Below are positions 12,004 to 22,786 of a stretch of 64,000 nt of DNA, piece after piece. Both the position numbers and the translations under genes were made by a program. The DNA is from Spirodela intermedia. Its lineage: Eukaryota; Streptophyta; Magnoliopsida; Alismatales; Araceae. The first letter of the stretch is position 1; the number at the start of each line of letters is the position of its first letter. The stretch is taken from NCBI GenBank assembly GCA_902729315.2, contig LR746277.1, positions 3,105,001-3,169,000 of the forward strand. Reading direction: 5' to 3'. The notes beneath the pieces are model-generated. The model saw only the letters and a program-made list of their open reading frames with translations, was not told the origin of the DNA and searched no databases.

Positions 12004-12145
12004 TCAGAACCGCTCCCGCCATCCGTCTCCTTCCCTCGCTTCCTCTCATCCCAATCTCGAATGCTTAGCCGGTCAGACTTCTCTCCCTTGTTGTTCCTCT
12101 GGTTCGATTCGATAAGACCCCTGGGAGCATGATAAACAAGATGCA
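12004..12145 (-). pseudogene. NLR start-codon and leader remnant
   Basis: On the minus strand, 'atggcgggagcggttctgaac' (ending near 12004) matches the first codons of the CNL genes (MAEAVLS). The sequence to its right matches their 5' leader, for example 'ctctggttcgat' near 12098 against 'gtctggttcgat' near 25520. Immediately left of 12004 the sequence switches to SFH intron 2. The coding region of this NLR copy is otherwise lost. Confidence 0.7.
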
Positions 12146-12269
12146 TCGTATTTGTTTTGAGAGGGAATCGACCTGATAGATCTGACCCACCGGCTTATGC
12201 CTGCTTCCTCGACTGGGCCTTATGTAAGAACGCAAAGTGAAGGTTTTTGCTAGATTTTGATCAGTTCTC

Positions 12270-13620
12270 TCCCTCTTACTTTAACTAGAACTTGGCTCAG
12301 GGAGCACACAGCGTTCCAAGATCCTGCAGGACAGCCAGCCCTCCAAACCTTCCAGAAGCATTGTCAACTCGTCGATCGTCAAGCTCCTTAGGCAGGGCAC
12401 CGGCCCAAACTTCAACTCCCGCAGCTGGATTTTGATTAATCCACTACGGGAGTGGATCATCTGGTCTGCTTCGAAGGATCCATAATTCAAATCCAGGAGT
12501 GTGAGTTCAGGGAGGTTCTCGAGCACCGCCATCGAGACTCGATACCACGTCGGCGCATGACTGCCATGGCCTTGCCAAGGGAATGACGCCTGGACAACTG
12601 TAAACAGGCAAGGATCGACCTGCCTCTCGATTCTGCCGTGTTCACGCGCTACAACTTCGACAATGGCGAAGACATCTGCAACGAAGTCCTCCGCGAAAGG
12701 ACAGGAATAAAGGAAGTACTAGGACAAATCGGCGTAGTCGCCCGTCTTCGTCCTGCTCCCAGACGACATGTCTTCGATAGCAGATCACAGACCACGAAGA
12801 GAGCCAGAGATCATGATTTAAGGACGCATTCCTTGTAAGGAGATCCCTTCTAACCTCGCTTAGGAACTGTAGCTCGTAGGGAGGGGACGATGAGTCGGCA
12901 GCTCTGGCAACGTCTGCGGAGGGACTCGTGATCAGCACCCTGCTTCCTTTTTTCGATGTCTAGGAGATGTGCTCTGAGAGTGTCCCTCATCTCTGAGAGA
13001 GCATCAATGACAATCAAGTATTTCGTCGCATGAAGGTACTTCTACTCCAACTTTCCCTGCTCATCTGCTCGAGTTTCTCTTTTCTGATCCCTAGGAGCTG
13101 CATTAGCTTATCCCGAAGGACCTCCAAAGCGCGATATTATTGGGATACATCAATTCACATAGAACAGTTGACGCGGCCCATCCCCACGATAAAACCGACG
13201 GACCGCCGATCTATGTCTCTCAAACAGATGCCACAAGATACTCTCCTTCTACTCTATGCCGATCACATTCATTATTGCGGTATGGAGATCGACTCGCCTC
13301 TGTTCCTGCACCCTCATCTCTCACTATGCTTCGTCGTATAGAAGACATGCCCCTCGGTCTTGGATGTCGCCGTTCTTCGCCTTTATCCATTTGTTCCGCA
13401 ACGTGGGGGATGAACTCGACGAGGTCCTCCACCAGATAAGCGGTTTCCCTCAGTTCCTTTCCTCATTAAGATCCTAAAGCCTTTGGTCCCCCTTCCTCTT
13501 CAAACCGTCATTTTTCGTGGATGATACCATTGCCCGGAGCTCCTTCACCCACACACCACATTGTCCCGCATCTCGCACAGGAGACAGCTTCATGGATGAG
13601 GAAGTCATCAATGTATATAT
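12270..13620 (-). pseudogene. shredded CNL pseudogene
   Basis: Fragments of a CNL gene appear in the expected order for the minus strand. A coiled-coil start (SLMDEEVI) lies near 13590. A kinase-2-like KYLIVIDALSEM lies near 13000, where paralogues have DDVWD. RNBS-B SADVARAADSSSPPYEL lies near 12860-12910, and an LRR piece VLENLPELTLLDLNY near 12480-12540. Frameshifts, stops and large deletions separate them, and the P-loop and GLPL regions are not readable. It is more decayed than NLR1 or NLR2, so it is an older copy. Confidence 0.75.
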
Positions 13621-13689
13621 TTCACACTTTATGGTTTAGTTGTCATCCTGATTATATACATGCAAGATAAATCAAATTTTCGCAATTAT

Positions 13690-15510
13690 TTCTGAGTCTT
13701 GTGAATGATAAACCTATCGGTTAGTTTGAGATTCATAACGTGAGTTGATCAACTTAATTTGTAAAATAAATAAATGAATGATTTATCCCCAATAATATAT
13801 TAAATAAATATTTTATTAGACAAGTAAAATGAGTTTAGTTCACATAGGAACGCATAAAGTTTTTAGATTAGAGATCCTACATGTTCTTTGGTACCACACA
13901 GTTCATCTGACAGCCAGCATGGGTATTTATGTGGTCTGCTGTTCAGTTATGTTATTCATAACTTGTAATCCAAATCAGGTCAATGGGTTGACCACTACTG
14001 GTTCCGATCTCAAGGCGCACCGATCGTTAGTGATCGATCCATTTTCTGGAATGCCCCAGTGGAGAAATCGAGAAGGAATCGGCTCGGTTGAGAAATGGGC
14101 CTTGGGCCTAAATGGCCTTCACCAGACAGCTTCATTGTGAAGCCGTGCCTTCCGCCGAAGCAGGGAAAGATGCACCGTCTTCCGTGTCCAACCGAAGGAT
14201 GATACACGGTTGCGGTCTGAACAAGAGCGGAGACCCACCCACCTCCGGCGGGCTTCCCGCATGCCGGCCGCTGCCCCAGTGGGCCTCGGTCCGTTCAATT
14301 GCTCTTCCTCCTGACCATCCCAATGGACCGTACGGCGGCGATCAGCGAGCGGCGCAGGCCGACAGTTCCGGTTCACTTCCCGCCGCCGCCACCAGCCGCC
14401 GTCTCCTCCGTTGGTCACCGCCACACCCCCCCCTCCTTCTCTAGTCCCAGCTCCCCGTGCCTGCGTCACGTCACTATTCTTCTTAGAGAACCCGATAGCT
14501 GCATGGCAGCTACCCCCTTCCAATCATATACTTGGTACAGATGTAACTATAAATGTTTGCGACGGATTTAAACGAAAGTTCCTGTGTGTTCGCCGTCGCG
14601 AAGTGTGTTATCCCTTCGTGTTCTTTTTCTTATGTGCCCCGTCGCGTACGCCGCCCGCCTTAATGGGCCCGGCCCAGTAGTCAAGCGATCCGTATAAAAT
14701 AGCGATCGGCGGGGTCCAGTGTTCACGTGAACCGAGGAACACGTAGGAAAACATGGGCCCGCGGGGTCCACATGTTGCGTTATCTTTCTACCGTGGCGAG
14801 GGAGGACGAGACGGAGAACCACCTGGTCTGAATTACTTAAATGAGCTCGCGAGCCAACGGAACGGACGTTGACAATCCTCCCCAACTACGATCACAAGCC
14901 CCCGACAATTCGGATTGAGGAGTGGTTTGAATGCGACTAAGACGGTGGGGAGGGAGGTTAGCAGATATGGCGGGGCCCCACCATTGATCAAACAAAGGCT
15001 CACATTAAATGCGTACGCGTAGAAACTAAAGACGGTATTCAAGAGACTAACAGTTCCACGACTGCTGCCTTGCATTTTCACAGATTGGATAAACCCTAAA
15101 ACCCTAACTCGAGATCAAATCCCATTATCGCGAGCTTCCAACAGAGGCCAGCTAATGTTAGCAGTCTGTTTGTTGCCCGTTCTATTGTTCTGGGCCTCGT
15201 AGTGACCTTAAAATCATCGCTATATGCACAAGCATGGCGAGGAACAGCTACCACATGATACAAGCGGAGTGGACGAATCAACTGGACTGAAGAAGCCGCA
15301 GTCAGAGCTTAATCTTACATCAGCTCGGAGAATATAATCATGGGAAGGTTCGCAAAAAGAAGAAAGAACAACAGAAAGGACTCGAAGGGGGAAAACGAGC
15401 CCCCTCCCTCCTCACAGGACAAAAGCGAAAGTGCATCAAAGACGATGACGAAGATTAAAAGACCTTCGTGGCTCACCCCCCCTCTTCCGCCTCCCGGAAC
15501 CACCCTTCCT
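13690..15510. repeat. R1 repeat, copy 2
   Basis: This copy has the same landmark order as copy 1: the 'gatcctacatgttctttggtac' edge (13880), 'cttccgccgaag' (14149), C-rich block, 'ttcacgtgaaccgaggaacacg' (14724), 'gagctcgcgagc' (14841), 'acaatcctccccaac' (14871), 'gctcacattaaatgcg' (14998) and 'gaaaacgagccccctcc' (15392, also at 5053). It reaches the 3' end of NLR2. Open frames in it are not conserved in the other copies. Confidence 0.75.
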
Positions 15511-15527
15511 CCCTTCTCATATTATGC

Positions 15528-18110
15528 TTACATACTTCGCACAGTGCATCCATCCTCCGGGATTAAGAAGGATCCTCCAATGGCTTCAATGATGATTGAA
15601 GGTATGTGCCGGACTTTGGGCCAGTCCTCTCCCCCATTCCGAGCTCTAGAACAGAATTCAGGGGGCATATAACGCAGAGTGAGGTCCTTCAAAGCAGTCA
15701 TGTGTTGCAACCCTTCCGGAAGCAGGGCCAACTTTCTGCATCCGTAAATCTTCAAGCTCCTCAGGCGGGGCATAGTCCCCGCAACAGCTACCCACCTCTT
15801 TAAATTCTCCAGTGAATCAAGTACGAGGTGCTGCAGTTGGGGGAACCCCCCACGGGAGCAGATCATCTGCTCTCCTGTGTAGGACAGAGGACCTAGACGC
15901 AGATATGCAAGTTCAGGAAGGTTCTCGAGGGTCCCTATCCAGTCTTTACCCAGCTTGGTTTCCAAAAGTATGAGTTCAGTGAGATTTGGGGGCCACTGGA
16001 TGCCGCCAGAAGTTGCTAGCCTTGACCTCTTCGTTCTGTATAGGCAAGGTCTCCATAGAGAGGTTGGGTGCGACCATCCAGCCAAGGTCAACTTCTTCAG
16101 CCATGACAACTTTGGTAGCGAAGATGACAGCGCGCGATGATGATAGCGATCGATGCCTGTTATTTCCAGCTCCCGGAGACTGGTAATGGTCCCTAGGCAG
16201 TTATCTATCCAGCTCCCGGCCCGGACGACCTTAAGCACCTGCAAGTTTCTTAAGCCTACCATCTCTGGCTCCAGTTCATCGGGAACGAGGACGTGCCGTA
16301 ACCCCTCGATCTTCCACACAGCCCTCGGCATCGTTTTGATTTGCGTGCACATCGCGTCCAAGAATTGTAGATGACGAAGTTTCCCCACTGAAGACGGTAG
16401 ACTCATTATCCTTGTCCTTCTTAAGCCCAAGAATCGAAGATGGATCAGCTCTCCAACCTGTTCTGGAAGTATGATGAGTGGTGCCCCCTCCCTCCGAAGG
16501 GAATTGAACCACAACAAGGTTCGCACTCTTGGGGTGGACTTCACAAGGGAGGCGGAGTCCGCAACCCCGTTAAGAGAAAGGCGACGAACGGAGACATCCA
16601 GTCGGGAGGCATCTTGGTCATCTGAGACCCAGCGGCAGACGGTGAAGCCCACCTCCTTAGCCTCTGTAATGCAAAAATTGTGCAGCAGATCATGGATCCG
16701 GCATCTTTGATTTTCTTCCACGGCATCTTGCAAAACTATCACCATGCATCTCCGGACGAGTTCCTCCAGGTAAGCCTCTGCCGATTCTTCGAGTGTTTCT
16801 CCTGCTCTGTGCGCGACGAAGCCCTCCGCAATCCACAATCTGATCAGCTTGTCGACTCCAATCTCACAGTTTTCTGGAAAAGAACTGAAATAAAGGAAAC
16901 ACCACTTCAGGTCATGGGGCAAGTCGGCGTAGCTCAACGCCAGTGTATCCAAGCACAGTCGGCCTTCTTCGCTGTTTTCCCAGACGATGGTCTTCGCGAG
17001 TCTCCTCCACTCCCCGAGTGACGGACCTTTCATCGACAGCAGACCGCCGAGCATCATCAGTGCCAAAGGCAGGCCCCCGCAATTTCGCGCGATCCGTTTC
17101 CCGACTTCCCTCAACTCTTCTGAACAGACTGCTTCGATATCCTCCTGATTCGGGAACGCCTTCTTGGAAAGGAGCTCCCAGCTCTCTTCCTCGGTTAGAA
17201 ACCGCAGCTCGTAGGGTGGAGTAGATGTGTCCGCAGCTCTGGCAACGTCGACGTCGTGGGTGGTGATCAGCACCCGGCTTCCGTTCTGGACGTCTGAGAT
17301 ATGCGGACTGAGGATTCTCCAAACCTGCTTGTCCCACACGTCATCCATGACGATCAAGTATTTACCCGCCTCGAAGGTCTGGTAAAGCATCTCCTCGCGC
17401 CTGTCCCTTGTCATTCATAGCGGAGTACTGCTTGGAGACGTCGATCCACACCGAGTGACTGAACTTGGCTCTTGCTTCATTGAAGATTCTCTTAGCAAGA
17501 GTGGTCTTCCCGAGGCCGCCCATCCCCACAATGGAGACCACCGACCTCTTCATCCTTCTCTTGTGCAACAGATGGTCCAGAATTCTTTGCTTCTCCTAGT
17601 CCATGCCGACGGGGTCAGCATCTATGGCATGGAGAACGACCCGCCTCCGTTCTCGGACTGAGTCATCGATCTGCCTCGTCGCCTCTCCGCCTAAGTTCTG
17701 GATTCCGTAGGTGTCTCTTCGCTCAGTGATATCGCGTATTTTGGCCTTTATGGCCTTGACCTCCTAACTGAACTTGTGGAGGACGATGAGGTCGAGAGGG
17801 AGGCAAACGCCGGATACAGTGGTATGGATGACTCCTTTGCTCCGTCGTCGCCTCTGCCGGGCATCTAGAACGAAGGACTCGACGAGGTCCTCCGCCCGAT
17901 AGGACGATTTCCCTCACATCCCTCACCCAGTTCTTCACCCTCTCGTCCCTCTTGCTTCTCGCCTCGGAGTCCTTCAGGAAGCACTGCATCGCCCGGAGCT
18001 CGTCCTTGACCCACTCAACCTGATCTTTCACTTCGTACAAGGAGACCGCCTCATCAATGAGTAAGTCGCCGACCCGATTCACGACGTAGCTTAGCACCGC
18101 TTCCGCTATC
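15528..18110 (-). pseudogene. NLR2: multiply broken CNL pseudogene
   Basis: This is a close paralogue of NLR3 and NLR4. Readable parts are the coiled coil (VLSYVVNRVGDLLIDEAVSL), P-loop GMGGLGKTT (17510-17535), kinase-2 YLIVMDDVWD, RNBS-B, GLPLAL, RIHDLLHNF and LRRs to 15528. Lesions, from 5' to 3': the start codon is ATA (near 18105) where the others have ATG; one base is inserted near 17905; an in-frame TAG lies near 17766; another TAG lies near 17599 (the GAG of MDEE); about 59 net bases are lost near 17415, removing the segment between the P-loop strand and the MTRDRRE helix. Within the LRRs, two short stretches present in NLR3 are missing. The 628-residue frame is therefore only a fragment. 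Confidence 0.9.
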
Positions 18111-19125
18111 CTTCTCCTCTCGCCTCCTCTCAGCTATATTTGGAATGATTACCCGATCAGACCTCAAATTCGTTTAGAGGAGAATTTATGGTGAAGATCA
18201 GACTAATGAAAACTGAATCGACTCAAGAGGAGTCGGTATATGTCAACATTCGTTTCACAGTAAACATGGTTAAGGCGAGAAATTCGTGCTTTGGAGTCAA
18301 TCACCATATCTCACGAAGCGTGTGTCAACGAACTGCTCAACTCAAGCGGGTGTCTTGAGTATAATGAAAAAATTTAAAAAGGTTTAACAAGAGAGCCGAT
18401 TAACTGTCCCTATCATGTCGTAGTACCTGCCAACTAACTATTTACTAAAGCCAACTGTTTACCTGCAAGGGCATGACATGTTGCCTAAAATGAGGTGATT
18501 TTTAAGTTTCATACCGTTTTTGTATTATTTTCATAGTATAAAACATTGAGGACTTTATTTTCATTAAAAAAATTATTTGGTAAAAATTGTGAACTTGCGA
18601 GATTGAACGACCTCAGCCTGACTACGTAATTTGAAACAATATTCTATTAGATGACCAAATTGATTATTAAACAAGCAAACTAGTTTTTGCTAATAATAGA
18701 TAACGAATTTGGCCCTTAGATATTTTTAAGGACCAATGTTTGAATAATATTCTTAAATGTGAAAAGAATAATCTGGTCTTTATGATTCTTAGACATAGCT
18801 GGCTCAAGCTGGCTGGCTATGACTATGAATAACAACTAGATGCCATTATGTCGTAGTACCTAATTGTTGGCCTTTTCAAAGCGAATTTATATAGTGGTGG
18901 TAACCGAACAATTATCAATTTTGACACAGCATGAAATAGCTTTTAGTTGAAATACCCGTCATTGTGTATTCGATAATGAAGCATGAAGGGCAAAATAGAT
19001 TTCGACATCATATTGCACTCAAGGCGATGGAATAAATAAATAAATAAAAATTAAGCAGAGGACCAACGAAATGAATGGACGACTAGTTCCTTCATTTTCT
19101 TTCTGAAATTGTATTGCGAACGAAC
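18111..19125. other. NLR2 5' flank and AT-rich spacer
   Basis: Part of this region (about 18115-18480) resembles the flank of NLR3 (25460-25930), for example 'gattaactgtccctatca' against 'gttaactgtcccaatca'. The rest is AT-rich, and a 'tgtcgtagtacct' phrase appears twice (18415 and 18849). No gene is seen. Confidence 0.5.
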
Positions 19126-19129
19126 ATGT

Positions 19130-19357
19130 TCATTGCAGTTGAAGTCCTTCCTTCGCTGCCGCCTCCGGTCCGCATCCAGCAATCAAGGAATCAAAAATGT
19201 CCTCCACCCGATAAGCGGTGTTTCTCGCATCTCTCACCCAGTTCCGCATGCTCCGGAGAACATCTGCGGAACAGAAGCTGGCTTCTTCGTCCGGGAGGTC
19301 GATGATCCGTTTCACGGCGTAGTTCAGAACCGATCCCGCGATCTCTCTCCTTCTCAT
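19130..19357 (-). pseudogene. CNL ghost: coiled-coil stub
   Basis: The minus strand reads IAGSVLNYAVKRIIDLPDEEASF and then RNWVRDARNTAYRVEDIFDSL. This matches the Rx-type coiled coil of the neighbouring CNL genes, with the helix between these segments deleted. The frame ends after about 75 residues and no NB-ARC follows to the left. Its right flank (19358-19935) matches the 5' flank of NLR4, so it was once a complete gene of that class. Confidence 0.75.
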
Positions 19358-19935
19358 GCCTCCCCTCTGCCGGCACTATCGGGAATGCTGAGCCAAAGGG
19401 AAACGACAGGCTTCGTCTCTGCCGATGACCTCCCCGCCAAAACTACCCGTCACTGTTGACGGGTTCCATTCTTCAACAGGTTGCTAAATGGGCCTCAAGC
19501 GAGGAAAGAAATAGTATGGGCTTCTTCCAAAAGGTTGTCAAAGGAGTTGCATCTCATGAATTATCAAATGGGTTTAACACTAGGATAAGATTTGAAACGA
19601 CTTATAATCTAGATGGAACGATTAAATAGGCTCATCACGTGTATAAATTGAACTTGACAATTGAACGAGCCATTTCATCACAATTAAATGGCCTTCAGCT
19701 AGAAACTTGACAATTTTTCATTCCATAGGCAGGAGGATGTGCGTTAGCTTAGAAAATCATTTAAATGCATTTCGTTTCATAAAATTACAAATAATCTAAA
19801 CTTCAACTATTGAGTGGGTTTTGGATCAAAACACTATCAAATGGCCTTTCATTCCATCAATTATCAAACGGTGTCCTTTCATAAAGTCACCAAATGATTT
19901 TATATCCGACCCCATGAATAACCTTAGGTCTTACA
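19358..19935. repeat. NLR 5'-flank repeat (N repeat), copy 1
   Basis: The segment shares 'gacgggttcca', 'aaatgggcctcaagc', 'atgggcttcttccaaa', 'gtcaaaggagttgca' and 'tcatgaattatcaaatgg' with 29520-29900 upstream of NLR4. A third copy lies at 30485-30800. It marks units of the tandem NLR array. Confidence 0.7.
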
Positions 19936-20895
19936 CATCCAAAATTTGAGCATATTCTAATATGAAATCAGCTAGTGGCATTTTATATTATGGGGATGTG
20001 TGGAGAAAGCTTGCCTCAGATCTATAATGGGTGCATTGATCTAACTCCATGTTGAGTGTGGAGGAGCTCCAAGGGGAAGCGCCCCCTCAAGAAAATTTCA
20101 ATTAGGGGCAATTATGTTAGTGTCCCTAGGTGGTCGCCCTAATCTTTTCATATAAAATGGCGCAACCACTGCCATTGTAAGTAGGATAGGGTGAGAAGAT
20201 GAATCATGAGTAGAGGGAAGAGGATGGAAGGAATAAAAAAGATGAAGATATCAACTTCTAACCCTAAGTGAGCAGACCACTCACTCACCCAAGCCCCTAA
20301 TACTTTTTATTAACACTAATTGTAGAGACTATTGATAATAGTTTATTTATATTGTATAATATGGATTATGTGTATATGCTTTGATTATATTTGGTAAGCA
20401 TAATACCATGAATTCAATATATGATGTCATTATTATGATTTGATCAATTCCCATGTAATAGTCATGAATTATGCTTAAAATGTGATTTATAAACTTGGCA
20501 CATTATAAACAATAAGTTTTCATATGGATTATTGGTTGAAATTTTGTCTTGAACATATAAGAAGTGGTGAACAAAAATTAAGAATTGTTTAAGATTTATT
20601 TAGATGATATTCAGAATTTTTAAAGATAAAAAATAAAAGTTTTATTCATTATGGACTTATATCTAATTTTATAATGAGGGGGACGTTTTATATTTAGTGA
20701 GATGTCATTTGATCTCACGTGAGATTAAGTGGCAGGGGGCCTTTTAAGTATCTCACGTAAGTCTTACTTAAGCACCTTCCTATTTAATTTGAATTAATTG
20801 TAGGAAATGAAGGAGAAGGTGGTGTTACAAAATCAAAACTACCAAAGAAAGAAAGGATGGCTGGCCTGATTCAGGGGACATAATTCGTCCCCTGA
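19936..20895. other. AT-rich spacer, possible promoter-like remnant
   Basis: The stretch 20040-20290 has a 'catataaaatgg' TATA-like site (20149) and a G/A-rich leader, which could be a decayed LTR. I found no matching second LTR and no protein. The rest is AT-rich with no gene. Confidence 0.35.
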
Positions 20896-20899
20896 ATCA

Positions 20900-22345
20900 T
20901 ATATTGGTGAGTTAGTTTGAGATCACACAACGTGAGTTGATCAAATAATTATACGAAAACATAAGTAAAGAACTGTTTTAGTCCGTATGATAAATAAAAG
21001 AAATAATCATTAAAATTTGAATATGAGTTTACGTCACCTAGTAACTCATAAAAATACGAGAACACAGATCCTACATCGTCTTTGCTACAACACAATTCAT
21101 CTCCCACACAGTTTCGTGTGAGGATGTATGCGGCCTTCCCTGCGATGTAATCCGAAGCAGGTCAATGGGATCGATCGTTGGCGATCGAACCATTTGCTGG
21201 AAAGCCGTCAAGAACCGAAAAAGGAATTGGGTTGGTGGGGAACTCGGGGGACCGAATCTCTCGGACCCAGAACGGTCCCGCCGGATCAACGAAAGTTCCA
21301 GGAACAGACGGACGAAGCCGTCTGTACGAAGAAGGGACTCCTCAGGAAGGCAAGAACGAATAATTAGGCGGAGGATTATCCGGACTCCTCCGGAAGGCAA
21401 GGGAGGATAATGCGGCGGAGATTATTCCTCTCTCCCTCTATAAAAGGGAGGGTACTTGGCTCTATGAGAGCAAGAAGGAGAAGAGAAGAGAAGGAAGGGA
21501 AGCTTTGGACGAGAGAGGTCTCGTCGGAGGTGTGGGGAATTCTCGAGGAGGAGACGGATGTACGGGTGGCACGCGCCCTGTTGATTACAGACCCACTTTT
21601 CGCCCCATCCGTATAAATGGCGATAGACTGGGGAGCGACTGTTCACGTGACTCGAGGAGTAAAAACGTACGAAATTGTTTCCCGCGTCAGCTTCTACTGT
21701 CGACGGGGTCCAACAAAACCAGGTAATGAGCTGTGATGGAGGACGAGACAGAGGCCCCATGGTCCACATTACTTAAATGAGCTCGCGAGATAACGGAACG
21801 GATGGTAACAGTCCTCCCCAACTACTATGACAAGCCCCTGAGACCTTGGAGCGATTACGGACGGCGGTGATTATTAGTCAACTGAAGGTAGATGACCTCG
21901 TGGTGGGGAGTGACGGTCCTGAGATTTCGAACGCTCCGCCGCTGAGCGTGTTTGCCGGCGGCGCGGATCTTACCGGAACGAACCGCAAATCAAAACCAAA
22001 AACACTCCCATATTTGCGCCTGCCCAAGAGACGGAGAATCTGTGGTCTCTATAGATCTTTTGGCAGAAATCCATCCATCCATCCATCCGTCCGTCCGTCC
22101 GTCCGCCTGAGAGTCAGTTACTTACCAAACGCCAGTTACTTAGCAGCTGGCACATAACACAAGCGAAGAGGACGAAATAGCTCGACTGAAGGAGCCGCAG
22201 TCAAAAGCTTAATCCCACATCAGCTCCCCGATCAGATTTTCACAAATCCAAAGCGTGACGAAGACAAAAAACCCAAGAAGACAAAAGAGAAGGAACAACA
22301 GGACGGACGCGCAGGGGGAAAACGAACCCCCCAACTCGTGAACTG
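20900..22345. repeat. R1 repeat, copy 3
   Basis: Landmarks are 'gatcctacatcgtctttgct' (21067), 'gtcaagaaccgaaaaagg' (21208), 'ttcacgtgactcgagg' (21641), 'gagctcgcgaga' (21779), 'agtcctccccaac' (21810) and 'gggggaaaacgaacccccc' (22314). Compared with copies 1 and 2, the block from about 21230 to 21570 is replaced by unrelated sequence (see the separate entry). Confidence 0.7.
21230..21570 (+). mobile_element. LTR-like insert with TATA box inside R1 copy 3
   Basis: This block is absent from the other R1 copies. It has a tandem repeat of about 45 bp ('ctcctcaggaaggcaag' near 21340, 'ctcctccggaaggcaag' near 21385), a good TATA box (TATAAAAGG near 21440) and a purine-rich leader. The layout resembles the U3-R part of a plant LTR. 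I could not find TG...CA ends, target duplications or internal domains, so an unclassified solo or partial LTR is the most I can claim. Confidence 0.35.
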
Positions 22346-22786
22346 CCACGTGGCATTTACTGTGACGTGCGATGAAGTTTCCCCCTTTTTATTAAAGACA
22401 CCCCCACAATAATCGAATAAATGACATTATGGAAACCTATTTTAATACAAGATGTTACCTCATTTGATAAATTATTCGACTCAAATGGCAAAATCTCTTC
22501 GTTCAGAAGAGAATAATAGAAGTTTTGGGCCCATGGATTTGAACAGAATGATGATCGTTAAGCATAGTATAGAACTGAGGAGAGATCTGTCTCAAGAACG
22601 TGGAGAGAGACAGATAAAGATTTATTCTCCAGAACTGAGTAGGGGACCAACAGATTGATAAAGTCGCGGTGATTTAACGATATCGGCCCGTTGACTGATC
22701 CAAACCCAATCACCAGCATTTCACTATAAGCCTTTGACTCCTAGGTCACAAATCTAAAAGGCTTTGAAATGGTGCTTGACATTGGT
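22346..22786. other. NLR3 3' flank
   Basis: No gene is visible. The phrase 'cccgttgactgatccaaa' near 22688 resembles 'tccgttgaccagtccgag' near 31097. This links the 3' flanks of the NLR units. Confidence 0.45.
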
